A stretch of 64,000 bases of DNA from Prunella strophiata (taxonomy: Eukaryota > Chordata > Aves > Passeriformes > Prunellidae): contig JAZBQD010000030.1 in the NCBI GenBank assembly GCA_036583965.1, positions 52,763,551 to 52,827,550 on the forward strand, written 5' to 3'. Made by a program: the position numbers and the translations under genes. Within the stretch, counting starts at the first letter, position 1; every line of letters begins with the position of its first letter. The notes under the pieces are model-generated. The model was not told the origin of the DNA and searched no databases. It worked only from the letters and a program-made list of their open reading frames with translations. Of this stretch, positions 48,943-63,487 are shown in pieces.

Positions 48943-51900
48943 TTTTTAGTTTAGATTTTTCTAGGAGATTTGCTCTTGGGATAAATAATAGCTTTCATCT
49001 GATGGACCACTGAGAGCCAAATGTGAATTTCTTTCTTTTGATGGAGAGCTGTATCTGGCAGAGTTTAGGAGGGACTGATTGTGCTTAGGACTTTTTGACC
49101 TAGTTGAGTAGAGAGGAAGTTACCTGTCCTATTTGAGCAGCTATGCCCCTAAACTGAGGAGTTCTAAAAAGCACAAGATTTCCATTATCTCATCCTGAAA
49201 TGCTGGTTTTGGGGGTTGTGCTGTGACTCTTTTCTTTCCAGCCCTTTGAAATACCAGACTCATGTTGTGCTTGAAAACAAAGAAGTTGAAGAAAGTTTTC
49301 ATCAACCTCTTCACATAAGAGTGTATTTCAAGCTTGTTCAATAAAAGATCTTGCAGTGCAAGTGCTTGTCTGGCAAGATAACAGCCTGAGTTCAATGTGC
49401 TCAGGGAATACTAATTAGTCTCTTCATTTAGATTTTCCTGGTTTGGTTTTTTGTTTGGTTGTTTTTTTCCCCAAGAAGTCTGAATATTTAGCATGTCACC
49501 AACATTCTTTGTGGTTTTCCAGAGAAATTTAACTGCTTCATGGTGGCTTGGAGGTTCCTCTCATATTTATTTCAAGTATTTTTCTTCCAAATGAAGGATC
49601 CAGATGATGTGAAAGCATAATCTGTGTGTTTAGACAAATGCTGTTCACACCTAAAAACTCCATGACAGTGGAAATCAAGTATACTTCACCAGCTTCAGAA
49701 TAATGAAGCCATTGAAAAATCTTCAAACCAGGATGAGTACAAAGAACAGCCTTGTCTTCTGAAGTTCTGTGCAGTGAAAAGCTCAAGTCATGGTTGATGA
49801 GGTGTCTCAGAGATGTTAGCAGTGTCAAGCAACTGGCAATTGGTTCCTGTGACAGGAAATAGCTAAGGCAGCTCAGTGCTACAAGCAGTAGAAAGTGTCT
49901 GTATTGTTATTGGAATTGTAGTTTCCTCCTTTTTAATCATCATGTGTTGTAAGTGAATTTGTTTTAGCCCCCAGAAAAAAACATGTCTTGCTTTTATGTG
50001 GTCTCTGTTCATTTGGGAAGAATGGTGCTGGTTAATGTGCACACAATTTCTCAGCAAACTGAAATATTTAGCTGGTCACTTGGGTAATGCAATTGCATTG
50101 GCTGCAGAAAAGTTTGCAGCATGGCAGGATAAAAAAAAGGAATAACCTTGCCATGAAGGGCTATTAAAAAGAGATACCACCCCTGGCTTAGGAGTCTTTG
50201 AGATACAAATTTCTAAAGGATGGGAAAATATTGGTAAGTATTGCTGTGCAGCTGCCCATTGCATTGCTGCTGATCATTGCTGGAGGCAGGGCTGCAGCCA
50301 GGCTTTTATAAAGAACTACTCTTTGGTCTGATCTACTGTGCCTTTTCATCTACATCTGCTTTTATAATTTTTTTATGTGCAAAATGATTGTAACAAAAAG
50401 TACACTATCTAGAAATTAAATTACACTCTGTTAATCTGTAAGGAAAAACTATCCCTTGAAATAAGAGGCCCCAGCCAAGGTTTTGTCCAGCTCTGTATGT
50501 TGGTGATGAACATTAGTCTATCTGAGACATGAGCAGAAAACACAAGTACCTCCTATGGTTTTAGATTCTTGCCAGGAAAATTTGCTTAATGAAGTGAAAT
50601 CCTTCTGTTTACCTTGAAGCATCTCTTTGGTTCCAGCTGATTTTGTTTTATCTCATTAAACTATTTTTTTCTGCTTTAATTTTCTCCCAAGCAGCCTGTA
50701 CTCTTTCCATGCACTTCAAGCAGAGACAGTAGGTAGTTAAAACTTGTCTGTGTCTGATTTAGGAAGGCTACTGCAGACACTTCTGTGCAAACTAAAAGAC
50801 TCTACTGAGTCTCCACTGTAGAAGTGTGCATCTTCTGGGGTTTTTTGTATGTTTTTACAAATAGACAACTGACAAGTGGGTCCTAATAAAGTATTAAGAA
50901 TAATAAACAAAAAAGAATATAAGCAAACTGTCTGAGTTTCTATTTCATATTTTTTCACTTCAGTGTTCTTTGAATCCAAGCAATGGATATGTTCAGTGAT
51001 GGTAACTCAAGCAGACTTCTTGTATGCTAACTTTCCAAATGATAACAGCCCTAGAATTCTTGGATCTGTCTTTGGAAACAAGGGTCACACAGCTTGAAAT
51101 TTCACTGATGGTGGAAAAAAGAGCTAACTACATTTCTTCTCCATTGTCTTTGATCTTGTAGGAATCACTCCTCATTTATTCCAGGGTAGATGAGCACCAC
51201 CCCAAAGGCCCTGGCAAGTGAGAAGAGTTCAGCGATACAATCTACATAGCATAACCCTCTTGCCTCAGTAGACAACTCTTATGCTGGGAGTTCAACTCTG
51301 TTATGCTGGGAAGTTCCACCACTGTCTCACCCTCTATTGTGCAAAAAATACCTGTCTGTGTTTGCAGATCAGATTCTCCCTTGGAAAGATGAAACCCAGG
51401 ATATCGTGAAGTTCTATGTGGGCAAAACTGTAATTTGAAATTTTGTCTGAGTAAGAGGCATCAAGTTTGTGAGAAACAGCAGCCAACTTGTACATATTTT
51501 CTTCACAAATATTTTCTTTCTCTTGTAAGTACTTCAGTATTCTGACCATTTCTTAAAATATAGACAAAGGAATTTAAAAAATATAGGAGCATCATCATTA
51601 TTATAACATGTCTTAATTAATTCTCCCCTTCTCTTTTGTCTTTCATCAACTTTTCAATTTAGGTGTAAGTCTGCTCTTCATACCAGTAACTGAAGAGAAT
51701 GAAGCATGAATGTCATATTTCAAAAGAAAAACATTTGCTTCAGACCTTTTTTCATGTAGTGTTTTGGGGTTTCATGTTGCTGAGGACATTCAAGCATGGT
51801 CCTTACTCAGTAACATTTATTCTGGAGTGAGCAATTTGTTTCATGCAAAATTTGAGATGTCTGGGGAAATGTTAATTTTGGGTTTCCTAGTAAAAGGCAT

Positions 51901-53104
51901 GCAAATTATATGATTTTTCCCCATTTTAGATTCTAGTCACAGTGTGGTCTGTCACTGAAGCCTTGGTTAACTCTTTCTCCTTTTTTCATCCAAGATACTG
52001 GGTCTTCACTCTTAGATCAGTCACAGATCCTTTCAATTTGGTGTAATTTTTCATACCTTTGATTTAGACACTAGTCTTCTGTTTTATTTTCAGTGTGGTG
52101 CAGCCCACAATTTTTGTTTTCTTTTCCATGTTTTTGACTTCCCTCTGACTTCAGGTGAAAAATGAGTAGAGAACAACTCTGCCCAAATTGTCTGGTGTCA
52201 GACATAAAAGCCTCTTACAATCTTGCCTTTCCATTGGCACTTAGTGATGGAAGATATAGAGTGATGCAATGCATAGATTTTTGTTGTTGTTGTTGCCTTC
52301 TCTGTATATCTGCAGGGATTCAGCTCCTCTGGCACTTTCACTAGTTTAACTTCAATTTAAGATTATTATAATTTATGGCATGCTCATTAACCATTACAAC
52401 ACAAGGTGCTTCAAAGGGAGTTCTTTTTATCTGGTGACACAGTTCCAACAGTTTTTGTCTAACAGAACATGGACTTTTTCAGAGCTCCTTCTCTGGATAT
52501 TTTTGTGTGTCTGGACAGAGAGCCCACTGAAAGGCATGACTGACTGCTACAGGGAGAGCAGTTTGGCTGCAAAATAAGGAAATCAGTCTAGACAGATCTG
52601 TGTGTGCACACAGGATAAGATTATTTTGCCTATCTAAAGTCCTGTTCCAATCATTTAGGGCATATTTATATTTTCAGTGATGGCATCTTATTTCTTCAAG
52701 GATTTTTATGAGAAGTAGTACAACTCCTCTAGCCTCACAACCTCCTGCAATTCATAGGATATTTGAAATTTTAGGTCCTGTGCTCAGGGCTGCAAGTCTT
52801 ACCAGAGTCATTTGCATTCAGTAGATGAAGAATTTCCATATTCCCAATAAAGAATTTTGATGTGCAGTAGCCAAAGAATTTATGACTATTCTAGTATTTG
52901 GTGTTTTAACATTTCATACTGTCAGGGCATTTGATGCAAGGTATGTCAAAAAGATGTGGGACTATTTGGGAAATACTAAAGGCTATTGTGAACCATGTTA
53001 AGATATGACATTTTTACAGAATCTGTCAGTGCCTTTCTTGGAATAGATTTGTGCATACCATGAGAGTAACCCCTGAATATCTGCAAGACTAAGTTTGTGG
53101 GCTG
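48943..53104. other. Unassigned upstream DNA
   Basis: AT-rich unique-looking sequence. A short imperfect duplication with the phrase ttatgctggga lies at 51,280-51,312, and TTG-rich runs at about 49.44 and 52.28 kb. Nothing else is identified. Confidence 0.45.
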
Positions 53105-53146
53105 TTAGGAAGAGAACCTACAGTCTTAGGAAGAGAACTTACAGTC
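53105..53146. repeat. 21-bp tandem duplication with one mismatch
   Basis: Two head-to-tail copies of a unit starting TTAGGAAGAGAAC differ at one C/T position. Confidence 0.93.
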
Positions 53147-55783
53147 TTGCACACATCTCTTGGACCACTTTTTGCATTTTCCAGGAAATGTTTGTTGCCT
53201 GTAGATAGTCTGCCAAGGAATCTCATGTTAGTGGAAAGTGAGACTATGTCCAGTAATATTTTAGAAAACCTTGTTGGAAAGTGGAATATATGGAGTCACT
53301 GTGTTGAAGTCAGATCCTCTCTGAAGTAAGAATACAGCAGGAAAAGGTTCAGAGGAAGGAACAAAAATAGGCTGCTGTGTGAGGCAGAGACAGAAAGGTC
53401 AGGCTATTAGATGCTGTGCAGGAACAAACAAGGGATGATACAGTAGGTATAAGCAAAATTTTCCTTAGGTTCTGCAAAAGAATGAGCTGAAGGAAGTTTC
53501 TGGTGAGGTTAAAATGGCAATACCCCTCAAACTGATGAAATGTATCTCTCCAAAAAGCACACAGACTTTCAGAACTCATTACTCAAGCATGTGTTTTAGC
53601 AGGAGTTGAATAAGAATTTCTGCTGCTGCCTTAAATATAAAAGTACATGCAAAAAGTTATAAAACTTAATGTTCCAGGATGAAAGCTAGACACTTCCTAT
53701 TTAGGGTCAGGAAGACACTTCCTCTTGAGGCACACTAATAAGAATTGTCCATTACACAACCTTTTAGCTTTCTATCTCAATCCAAATGCCATCAGTGACA
53801 GTGTTTCTCTAGATGAACCCCTGTTTGGCAGCTGCTAGTCTGCTCTCTTCTAAATTTAAATACCCTTCTCAAGTGTCTCAGACCCTAGTGCCCTAAAACT
53901 CGTATTTTTATTTTGTCCTCCACAAGCATAAGAAATAACAGGAAATAGTTTCCCCGTTGATCTGAATACATACCCACTGACTTTTTTAATTAGGATTATG
54001 TGTGTTGAGACAGTTTCCTGATAGTTTACTTTCCCTGAAATACTGTAGGTTGAATTCCATTCACCCCGGGTAACAAAAGTTAGATTGAAGCAATGGTTCC
54101 TAGTTCAGTACCAGTGTATTTGTACATGTGAGAACAATGAAATACTCCTACATATTTTGCTCTGGTACTTACCATGAGGGAGCAAACTGTCTGTTAAAAG
54201 GCATTACTGATGCATTATTGTCTGTCCCACTTGAGGAGATAGAAAGTGGATGGGACATTGTCAAAATGGACAACTGCAAGGTAATGGGTCATTGAGCAGT
54301 CATCAGTGCAGAAAGCAGAAAAGTGCAATTAATCCTTGTAGTATGAGAAAATCTGCTGTCATTTTCCACAAAATAACCTCAATCGTCTGAAAATTGTTTC
54401 AGCCAGTTTTTTAAGTGGTAAAATATTAAGTAAGTGTGGTCTTTCAGAGACACTGATTTCTGATCTGCTTTAAGAGGCAAATATGAAAGCTATATTTGGC
54501 ACCCTGCCTGAAATACTTGTGAAGAAGAATCTTGTTCACAAGGTAAGCATCCTCTTTTCCTTGATCCTCTACATCAGATAATCTTTATGATCTCTCTGTG
54601 ATCTCTCCATCACTGTGTTGGCAATGGCACACATATTTTGGGCTGTATGCCAAAGCCTGATTCATGAAAGTTGAGGTGTGTAGAAAAAAGCTTTGGTGCA
54701 AGAATAAAGCTGTATCTTTGAGTGTTAAAACTGTGTATCTCCTCTTTTATTAGGTAGATTAATTACAGAGTTGTAGTTATCATCCTGCAGTTAAATCACA
54801 GGAGTATTTATTATTTTCTGCACTTTTACTTAAATTGATCTCTCAAAAGAGAACTTATTTTGCACACAGAAAACTAAAATGAACTTTGCCAAACCATTAT
54901 GTTACTCGAAGAAGTAGCATTTCTTCAAAAACACACATATATTCCTATGGGTTTATGGAGTCAATAGCTCAAAATAGCTTGTGTTTACTATAGCACAGCA
55001 ATCACAGGCATAGTCCTTCCCACAGAGGATCTTTCTTATGTCTGAAAAACACCAATTTTGAAATCAAAGGATCTGGTTCTTGTTTACATGGCTGTGCCAA
55101 GAGGCCTTATAGTGGTTGCAGAGGACATTGCACAGACCTTCTGGTCTTGAGCTCTGAAGCAAGAGACCTTCACAGGGTATGACCTGTCTTCTGGCCTGGC
55201 TGCAGCAGAGCCCTGAGATCCTTTCCTGGCAGTGTGCTGTGGAGCCCACCCCTGGTCTTTGGACCCTTTGATGGAACATTTCAGCTAGCTTCTCCTGGCA
55301 GTACCATGTGGATTTCTTTACATTCTTAATACTGCCTCACCCCCATGTTACTATGTAAGTGAATTTTTTTCCCAGGATCTGGCTAGGTCATGATTTCATA
55401 TGTGTAGGTGCATTTGTAGTACTTCATCACTCAGTATGCTGAATAAAGTTACCTTTTACCATAGTCAGAGAAGTGTGCTTACCTGGTTTGTATGCATGGG
55501 GGGCTGTACATGTTTTGAAGCAATGTCTCTTCTGTGTGAACAAGAACTTCTCTAAAAAATGTTGAGCAAGTTTGCTACTGTAACAGCAACTTTCATTCCC
55601 TGTTGGGAGTGTTCAGTGCTCCAGCAATAACCTATGAGTAGAGATGCTTCTAATTTGAAGCTCCCTGGAGAAGGAGTTTTCATCCTCTACCTCTGATATC
55701 TATGAGGACTAATCTATTATTACCTCTATCTATCTATTAGGACTACTTAAGATTAGTAAGCTGCATTTATTAGGTATTCCTTT
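53147..55783. other. Unassigned upstream DNA
   Basis: No gene or known repeat recognised. A somewhat GC-richer patch at 55,060-55,290 has no splice pair or coding frame of note. Confidence 0.45.
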
Positions 55784-55811
55784 TATATATACGTGTATAT
55801 ACATATATACA

Positions 55812-55846
<35 letters not shown>

Positions 55847-55869
55847 GTATATATATATATATATATATA
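55784..55869. repeat. Compound (TACA)n / (TA)n microsatellite
   Basis: A TA-rich start with GTGTATATAC, about nine TACA units, then a TA run with one TGTA break. Long alternating TA makes it a likely polymorphic and cruciform-prone site. Confidence 0.96.
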
Positions 55870-58800
55870 AGAATTAATGTACTAAGTTACTTAATCTGGC
55901 TTTTGGCTTAATTTCTGTTTATATGGTGACAATTTCCATCTCCACTCTATCATTTTTCAGATGTAATATCTCCTTCACTTAGAAGCCAATTTATTGAAGT
56001 AATTTGCCATGGAAGGTTCTGAAACATATTATTTATGAATGCATTCTGTCACCCTCAGACAATATTCTGAGATGATGTAATACAGCTGTACATAGTATTT
56101 CTATATTTTCCTATGCTTTGTTTTTTTTTTTTCTCTATACTTTTCCCTGTAAAAAAATATAAAGTATAATAATTATTTTATTTTGTGCTAGAATTCTGTA
56201 AGAAGGCACATAAAAGCTCTGCTCCATTTTTTAAGTTCTTGGATTAATTCCTGTAGTGCAAAAGGTCTGGGTAAGTTCTGATCAGTTCAATTGAGAGTAT
56301 AAACCAACTCCATACTTCTTAATGTTTGTTATATCTGGATTTGTAATTTCAAAGTAGTTTTGAGACTATTTTCATTGTTAGGAAAAGAAGTGACTTTTTT
56401 TAGAGTTCTTCAATGGCTGAGTTCACAGTTAGCATGACATGTGAGACTCATTTCCTCATTTGTTACTATTTAAAATGTATACTTATCCTCCCACTCTTCC
56501 TGAAAAAGTTCTGTTTCTTGTAGATTCTCTGCCCAAAAACCTCGATAAAAGCTAACTTAGCTCCTTCATCTGACAGACAGTGTGCAGTCCCTTTGAATAA
56601 TGAATAGGAACAGTTGATGCCTGTGAAGGTCGTGTCTCCATGGACATTTGATAGGGGTCCCTATGGCAATGCTGTGAATGTTCTGTGCACCAGCCAGGCA
56701 CTCTAAGTTTTTTTGTAGTCATGGAGAGGAATGGGCACTTCTTGGGTGCATTTCATCTGCACTGAAAGCAGACATGTTAAAGATGTGGATGGGTCACTCT
56801 CTCTGCCTGTGAGTTTCTTGTGTTCCCTGGTCCTGAAGACAATCCTGCCTGGTTCCAGGCATAGCACAAAGCTGCTCAGAGCTGCAGTGCCTACCTACAA
56901 CTTTGGTGCAGCTTGCAGAAGTGACTGGGGTGCAGTGCCCAGACATCCTACTTGGTAGGAACAGGTATTATTCACTTCATAGGACTGCATTTCCTGGGTT
57001 CATGCATTCCTCCTTCACCCCAAGATTTGCACCATGGATGTTCTCAATTGTAGAGCTCATTCTGCACTCAGAATATTTGTAAAATATGCTGCATTACACT
57101 GGTTAGAAGTACAGTGTTTTTCATCCCAGCTGCCTCTTCTTATATCAGTGCTATTGTGTGATCTCCTGGACTTGAGATTTTTATCTGTAAAAACTCTTAC
57201 CCTGGGTTTAGTCATTCTTACAAAACTGCAAGCAGGCACAGCATATGGAGAATAAGAATACTGATTTGCAGAGTGCTATTTGATGAAAATTTGCCAAGGG
57301 TATCTTCTTCTAGAGATTAATGAAATTCAAAGTTGTTTGTGATGACCCTATAATTAAAAGGAAAATGTTCTCTTCTCTTGTGGTCACTCATGTATTGATA
57401 TGTTTAGTTGCAGCAAATTAAGTTGCATCTGAAATTTTGTTTCCTTCATGTTTGCTGGAAGAGCCATACAGAGTCTTTTAATGTGTTTCCTCATCTTAGC
57501 TTTCATTGAGCTCCTTTGATTTCTATTACCTGAGGTTTGTAAAATCATTCTGATTTTTTGCTTGCTTTGCTTTGAATTCCACAACATTTTGTTGTTCTTA
57601 CTTCACATGTAAATCATTGTTTTCGCCAATGGTCCTTTAAGGAAAGCATCAGGAAAATAATGCTCAACCTTTATAGAAAACTGTCTTCTAAATGGAGAAC
57701 TCTTCAGTCTTGCAGACAAAATAGCTATTCTCCAGTTGCTTTGGGGCAAATGTAGTTATAATTTTTTTTCTAGTTTCTTTGTTTGTTTTTGGTTTGGTTT
57801 GGGTTTTTTTTGCTTTTGTGTTTTTGTCTGACAGAATCATAGGTGAAATAGTGGATTTGGTGCCCAAAAATTTTTAAATGTGTCCGGGATTTTTTTCCCC
57901 CTTCTTCATAGCTTTTATGAAGAAAAATTTCTCCTAGCAGGGGAAAAACAAGGGGGCAAAATTTTGATGTTCTTCTGTGCTTTTTCAAGCAATACTTCTG
58001 CTCACAGTCTCCCATATTGACTTTCTAGTCCACACTGTCTGTAGATAAAGTAGATAAATCTTGATAGAGTTATTTGGCTAAAATATAGCAATTAACAGGC
58101 ACATGGTATTAAGATTTAGCAGTTGTTTAATCAAATGCAGTTATCCACTAGCTAAGTCATACATGATTTTAATATAACCTCTGTTTTTTCTAATTTGTCT
58201 TTTCCTGGTTCTATTTGAATATTTAATTAAAACAATCAGTTCTGGGTGTAAATGGGACATAAGTTATGAGGAATGCATGAGTCCAAGCTAAGCTCTGCTG
58301 CACCATGTTGGGAGCATAGAACATGGAGTTCTTGACTCATAGAACATAGAGTGAAGGCTCTCCAGTGATCCTTCCTGCACAGAGAAAGGTTTGGGGATTT
58401 TTCAGATTTGTGCTTTGCTGGTCTGCAAGGGAGCTGCTAAAGATATTAATGGAAGCATCAGTACTGACAACAGTTTGGATCTGAACTGTAAAATAGGATT
58501 TCCTCTTTAAAATAACTTTTTAATGCTGCTGGTTTAGAGCAGACAGGTTATTGGTCTTGGAGGGACTTCAGAAAACAGACTGGGAGCAGGAGCAAGAAAG
58601 GTAAAAACCTGAGTGGGGACATCTTGACAAGAGCTTCATCTTCCTACACAAGCAGTGGATGATTATACACCCGAGTATTAATGCCCACTCCGAGTTGTGT
58701 TTGGGAGTGACCTGCCCCTTTCCACTGACTGCCAAGCGAGGTAGGAAAGGTGATTTTTCTAGTCTAGGCACCTAAGTCTGGTACTGGCAATTGGTAAGAC

Positions 58801-60600
58801 ATGAATGGTGACACATTAATGGGTTTGTCCTTATGAATTTTCCTGTGAGATGTGCTGGCCAGTTAATACTTGCTGCTGATGGTGTTGATGAGGACCCACC
58901 AAGTTTAGAGCAGGAAATTGGAGATGATATCTTGGTACCACCAAGCTGTGCAATACTGAATCCATTGGATTTGGTATTTCACCCATTGCTGTGCAATGCA
59001 GCAAGATATACACTCATCCTATCCTAGGCCTTCCTGATTGGTGCTCTCTGTGAGCACTTTGGGATGTCTAGGGAAAAGATGCTCAGATCCACAATTTCAG
59101 TTTACCCCCCTTGCACAGAAGGAATTCAATTATCTCCATTGTTGCAGGGAAACACAGAGGTGAATGGGAGATGTTACTAAGAAATGAATGTGGAAAGCAA
59201 TTTGTCGTTTTCATGTCCAAATCTGTATGACAGTGATAGTCTCTTAATTGAAAACTGTGTTTTTCTGCAAAAGAAAAAGAAAACCTGTCTTTTCCACCTC
59301 AGAAAGTTAATTTTGGTTGTTAAAAAGAGCTTTTGAAGAGACTTTAATGGTTATATAAGCCTGCTTTTACTGAGAGTTTCCCCTGGATCTCTCACAATAG
59401 AATTAAATGGTGGTCTGAGTAACTGATTATTAGCTATTGCTGGACATATCCTTATATTTTCCTTGAGATCAGAGATCACACAAATGGATTTACCAGACTT
59501 CTCCACTCAGAGGAAGCGAGCTTGCCAAGGAGCACATCTGAGGGCATGTCTGGGCTGTGCATGGTGTTAAGAATCCTTGCCTTAGGTCCAGATATGTGCC
59601 TGTTCCTGGCTCCAGACTTGGTGTTTTCAGGGCTGGTTTGGTGATCCTCCAGAATCCTTTGTGCCTATGCCCCATTATGCAGATAATATTGCCCCCAGAT
59701 TTTTATGGAAAACTGTTGGGTAGGAGATAATAGAAAGTGGCTCATCAGGTTCAAAGTGATGTCTTATTCCTGAAGAGAGCACAATAAATTTTAATGGAGT
59801 TATCCAGCAGCTTAAGTATTCACACTTCTCACAGAGCTTGCCAGAAAGAATAATTCAGCTGTCATGAAACAGTACACAGCAGATGGTCTCCCCTGAACTT
59901 TTACTCAACTCACCTTCTAATCCTACTGCCATCACTGAACCCTGACTGCCATCTTAAAACAAAAACCATTGAGGAAAAGGGATCAGCTACTGACCAAGGC
60001 CTTCTTTCCCTAATTTTACATTTGTACTTGTAAGTGCTGTTCTGGCTGTCCTAGCAAGGTGAGATCAAAGAAGCACCTTCCCCATAGCCAGGGGAGATTA
60101 GCTGCTGAGGGGGTATGCTTTCTTAAAGGGATTCTTTTTCCTGAAGTTGACTTGTATGACTCAACCAGACACAGAAAAGAGAGAGTATGTGGGTGTGAGA
60201 GGTTTGTCACAAAATTATTGCACTCTCTCTATATTCTGTATTTCTTGTCAGCCTGTCTGTAGTTTCAGAGAATCCAAAAATTAACCCTGGATGGAAAGCA
60301 AAAGCGTAGTTTTTAAATAATTATTTTCCTTTACTTTCATTTCCTGAGATGCTTTTCTGGAAGTATACTTAACTGACCTCAAAAAACATTTGAGATGTGA
60401 TTTACACAGAGAAGGATGACATGAGTCCCTCCCTCAAAGTAACTGTGTGGAAGTTTCAGGAAAACAGAGAGATGGATGTTTGTGTCTTCTGTCTGGGAAA
60501 AATACTCCTGAAGATACTGTTACTGTATTTTTGGGAGGGGTTTACTGTGTGGTTTGCTCAGGAGTCTTTGGGAAGGCATTATTTAAGATTAATTATTTTT
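55870..60600. other. Unassigned upstream DNA
   Basis: Mixed AT-rich sequence with T-rich and GTTT-rich runs (56,120 and 57,770-57,830). The gene I would expect upstream of FNDC3A by amniote gene order is CYSLTR2, a single-exon receptor of about 1 kb. No frame of that size is present, so it must lie further right. Confidence 0.5.
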
Positions 60601-60639
60601 CGTAGGTAGCCCCTTCAGAACATGTGAGAGCAGCTTCTA

Positions 60640-61340
60640 AATGAAGGAGACAGATGCAGATACCATTTGTTTGTCTGACAAGACCAAAGAGGAGAAATAA
60701 AGAAATAAAGAAGAGGAGAAATAAAGTCTCTTGGAGTGGAGACATAGTGGAATTTCCCTGAAGGGAAAAAAGCTTCTGGAGTTTTAGCAACTTCACTCAT
60801 AGTCTGAGAGTATTTTGGTGGCAAAAGAATAATGTCATATGGCCAACACCAACAGCAGGGGAAAAGGCCATTTATTTAACAACAGAGTGAGTGCCATGGA
60901 AAATGAACTGGGAAACAATAATGGAGAAACAACCTGGGGTATAGAGTGGTGAGAAGCCAGGTGAAATAAAGAAAGGTTTACAGCACAAAAGACGACAGAA
61001 GACACAGGTGAGAAAATATGAGAGGGTGGAGAAACTAGGAAAAGGGACTCAAGAGCTGCTTTTTTATTTTCAGAAAGGAAGAAGACAAGAAAGACTAAGA
61101 GAGGTAATTGTAGCAGTGAAGACAGAGGTTAAGCTAGAAACAGTTAGAAGAAAAGAGGTTTTGTAAGAAAAGTAGGCTTAAAGAAATGTTCTCGGAGATC
61201 AAACAGTAAGTAAATTTGGTAAACTCTTAGAAAGAAAAATGGAAGTGTGAAAAATAAAGTTCCATAAGGCAGAATTAATGAGTAGTGTGAATGAGTAAAG
61301 GAGAACAAAGTCAAGGGAGAGAATCTGTGCTCTAGGAAAC
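60640..61340. other. Purine-rich strand-asymmetric block
   Basis: For about 700 bases the plus strand is dominated by A and G, with many GAAA, AGGA and AATAAAG words, including two copies of agaggagaaataaag 24 bases apart (60,688 and 60,712). No protein frame or repeat consensus is recognised. It may be a decayed mobile element or a transcribed non-coding stretch. Confidence 0.5.
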
Positions 61341-63393
61341 GTGATATGGACCTATTTTGATATAAAGTGCCTTTAATATACTGAACAGACAACACCAAGG
61401 GGCTTTGAGGGTGCCAGTCTGGCTGAATCTAAAAGACAGTGATGCTGCCTGAGGCTCTGCAATGGGGAGGGCAAAGGGTGATTCTGAGTTGTCAGTCCCT
61501 GCAAGTGAGCCTCACTTGACCTTTGCAGGGACTTTTACCAACTCCTCTCTGCCTGGTAACAGGGAGGTAGAGGGTCAGGTTTCAGTTTCTAAGGTACAAG
61601 AACACTGTCTCAGACCACACCTAGAAACCTGGTGAGGTCAAATCATTTTCTGCACTATACATCCTTATTTGCCAAAATGGGATGAAGTAAATTAGGCTTA
61701 CCAGAACAGTACTGAACACAGAGAAGGAAAAAGAAGGGGAAAGAATAGAAAATTAAAATAATTTAAATGAAAAGGAGCCTCTGCACACCTTCCAAAATTC
61801 CACTAGTGCTACAACCCCAGGCACCTTGGTGGTGCCCTGCAGGACTCATTCCAGTATTCCAGAATCTGTCTTGGACTGAGGAGCCTGAAATCACACACGG
61901 TATTCCACGTGAGGTTTTGCATCAGAGGAAAAAGCTTTGGGGCTTATATGACAAAAAAACCCTCTGAAGGTTATAAAGAGAGAGTAAATGTTAGAAAATA
62001 TCTGTTGCTGCTCTGTTATTAAATTTTCAAAATATAGGCATTTCCAGTTTTAGCATAACTGCATTCAGTGTTGTAACTCTGATTCAAGAAAAATAATCCT
62101 ACAATAGTTTAAAAGCAGGTCACTTAAAAACTATGCCCGCTTAAGAAGTAATTTCTTTAATTTGATATTTAACTTCCTTCTCCCAGATTCCAGAGGGCTT
62201 TTTGCAGGGAAAGGAAGTTTTGCCATATCACATGCCTGATATTACAGAGATTGAAAATAGCAAAAAGCACCAGCCAAATTTAGCATTACCTTGTGCTCAA
62301 CCATGTTTCTGCTTATCTACTAGGAAATAATACAGTTTAGTGTCATATATTTATGGTTCACCCACTTTTGATCAAACAAACCCCTCTTACTTGAGGCAAG
62401 GAAAAACTCTATTAAACACAGATCTAGACAAAAAATGACTCATGAAATTTGTCTTTTTCAGGGATCATGTTAAGCGTGTGGAGCCAAAACTTCATTCAGA
62501 GGCTGCCCTAAGGCCCTTTGGGGTTGCATTTTTTTAAAAAGCAGCCAATAACTCTCGCCTCCAGAATGGCAAAACTCATTTCACTGACTCATCTTTCCAA
62601 TAACAATCACGTCATCCCTTTGAAAACAAGCAAACCCAATGACCAAATCCAAACAATTTCCTTGAATGGAGTGTCAGGAAAGACTGAGCTTTTATTTTAC
62701 CTACTAGCTCTACAGTGACAGTCAGAGGTGCCTGGTGGGCACCTCAGGGGGTGAGGGAATACACATGAAATAAAATCATTGTAGGTGCTACCTTATGACA
62801 TTAATATCCCTCTACCCTTAAGCAAACCCTGCTGTTATCACAGGGAACTTTTGCTCTGCATTACCCAATGCATACCATTTGCATTCCAAATACCCATTGC
62901 ATAAATATTTGTCATCCTCACTTGTTTTGCTACGAGCTGGGTAAGCTCTTTAGGGCCGTGCCTCGTGATCTGGACACTGGGTTCATTTAGTCGTGTTCCG
63001 GTCCATTTCCCGATGATTTCTCCCAGTGACTTCTGACTGTTAGTGAAGTTTTTCTGTACTACAGCTCATGACTTATAAAATAGGATCCAGGGCTCTTGCT
63101 GGCCAAAAAAAAAGCCATTAACCCTTATGAGAATCTTGCACACCCAGGTAAGAGGCTGTATCCAGAGGATTTAGGAAGACCAGTAGATCTGTTAGAATAA
63201 AGGGCTGATGTGTGAGGTCAGACAGCCCTCTCTGACTGGGTGTGTCCTCCTTCACCAGGCACACACATACCCACCATGCAATGAGGGAAAGGATCTTCAG
63301 CTTCTCCCTACAAAGATATGTACATGCATTAATACTTACCTTTAAAGCATTTAATAGTAATTAATACACATACTTACAATTAATACATACCTA
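61341..63393. other. Unassigned upstream DNA
   Basis: No recognisable gene. A short 8-bp hairpin, GAGGTGCC/GGCACCTC, occurs around 62,726-62,746. The stretch 62,930-63,100 has unusual CG-containing words for this region but no match I know. Confidence 0.45.
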
Positions 63394-63487
63394 CCTGATC
63401 TAGTGGAAGGTGTCCCTGCCTGTGACAGAGGGTTTAGAACTAGGTGATCTTTAAGGTGTCTTCCAACCCAAACCATGGTTCTATGAT
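63394..63487 (+). mobile_element. CR1 LINE, very short 3' tail
   Basis: ctgatctagtggaaggtgtcc, then aactaggtgatctttaaggtg, then ccaacccaaaccatggttctatgattt split over the end. This is the last 90 bases or so of CR1, an extreme 5' truncation. Confidence 0.92.
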
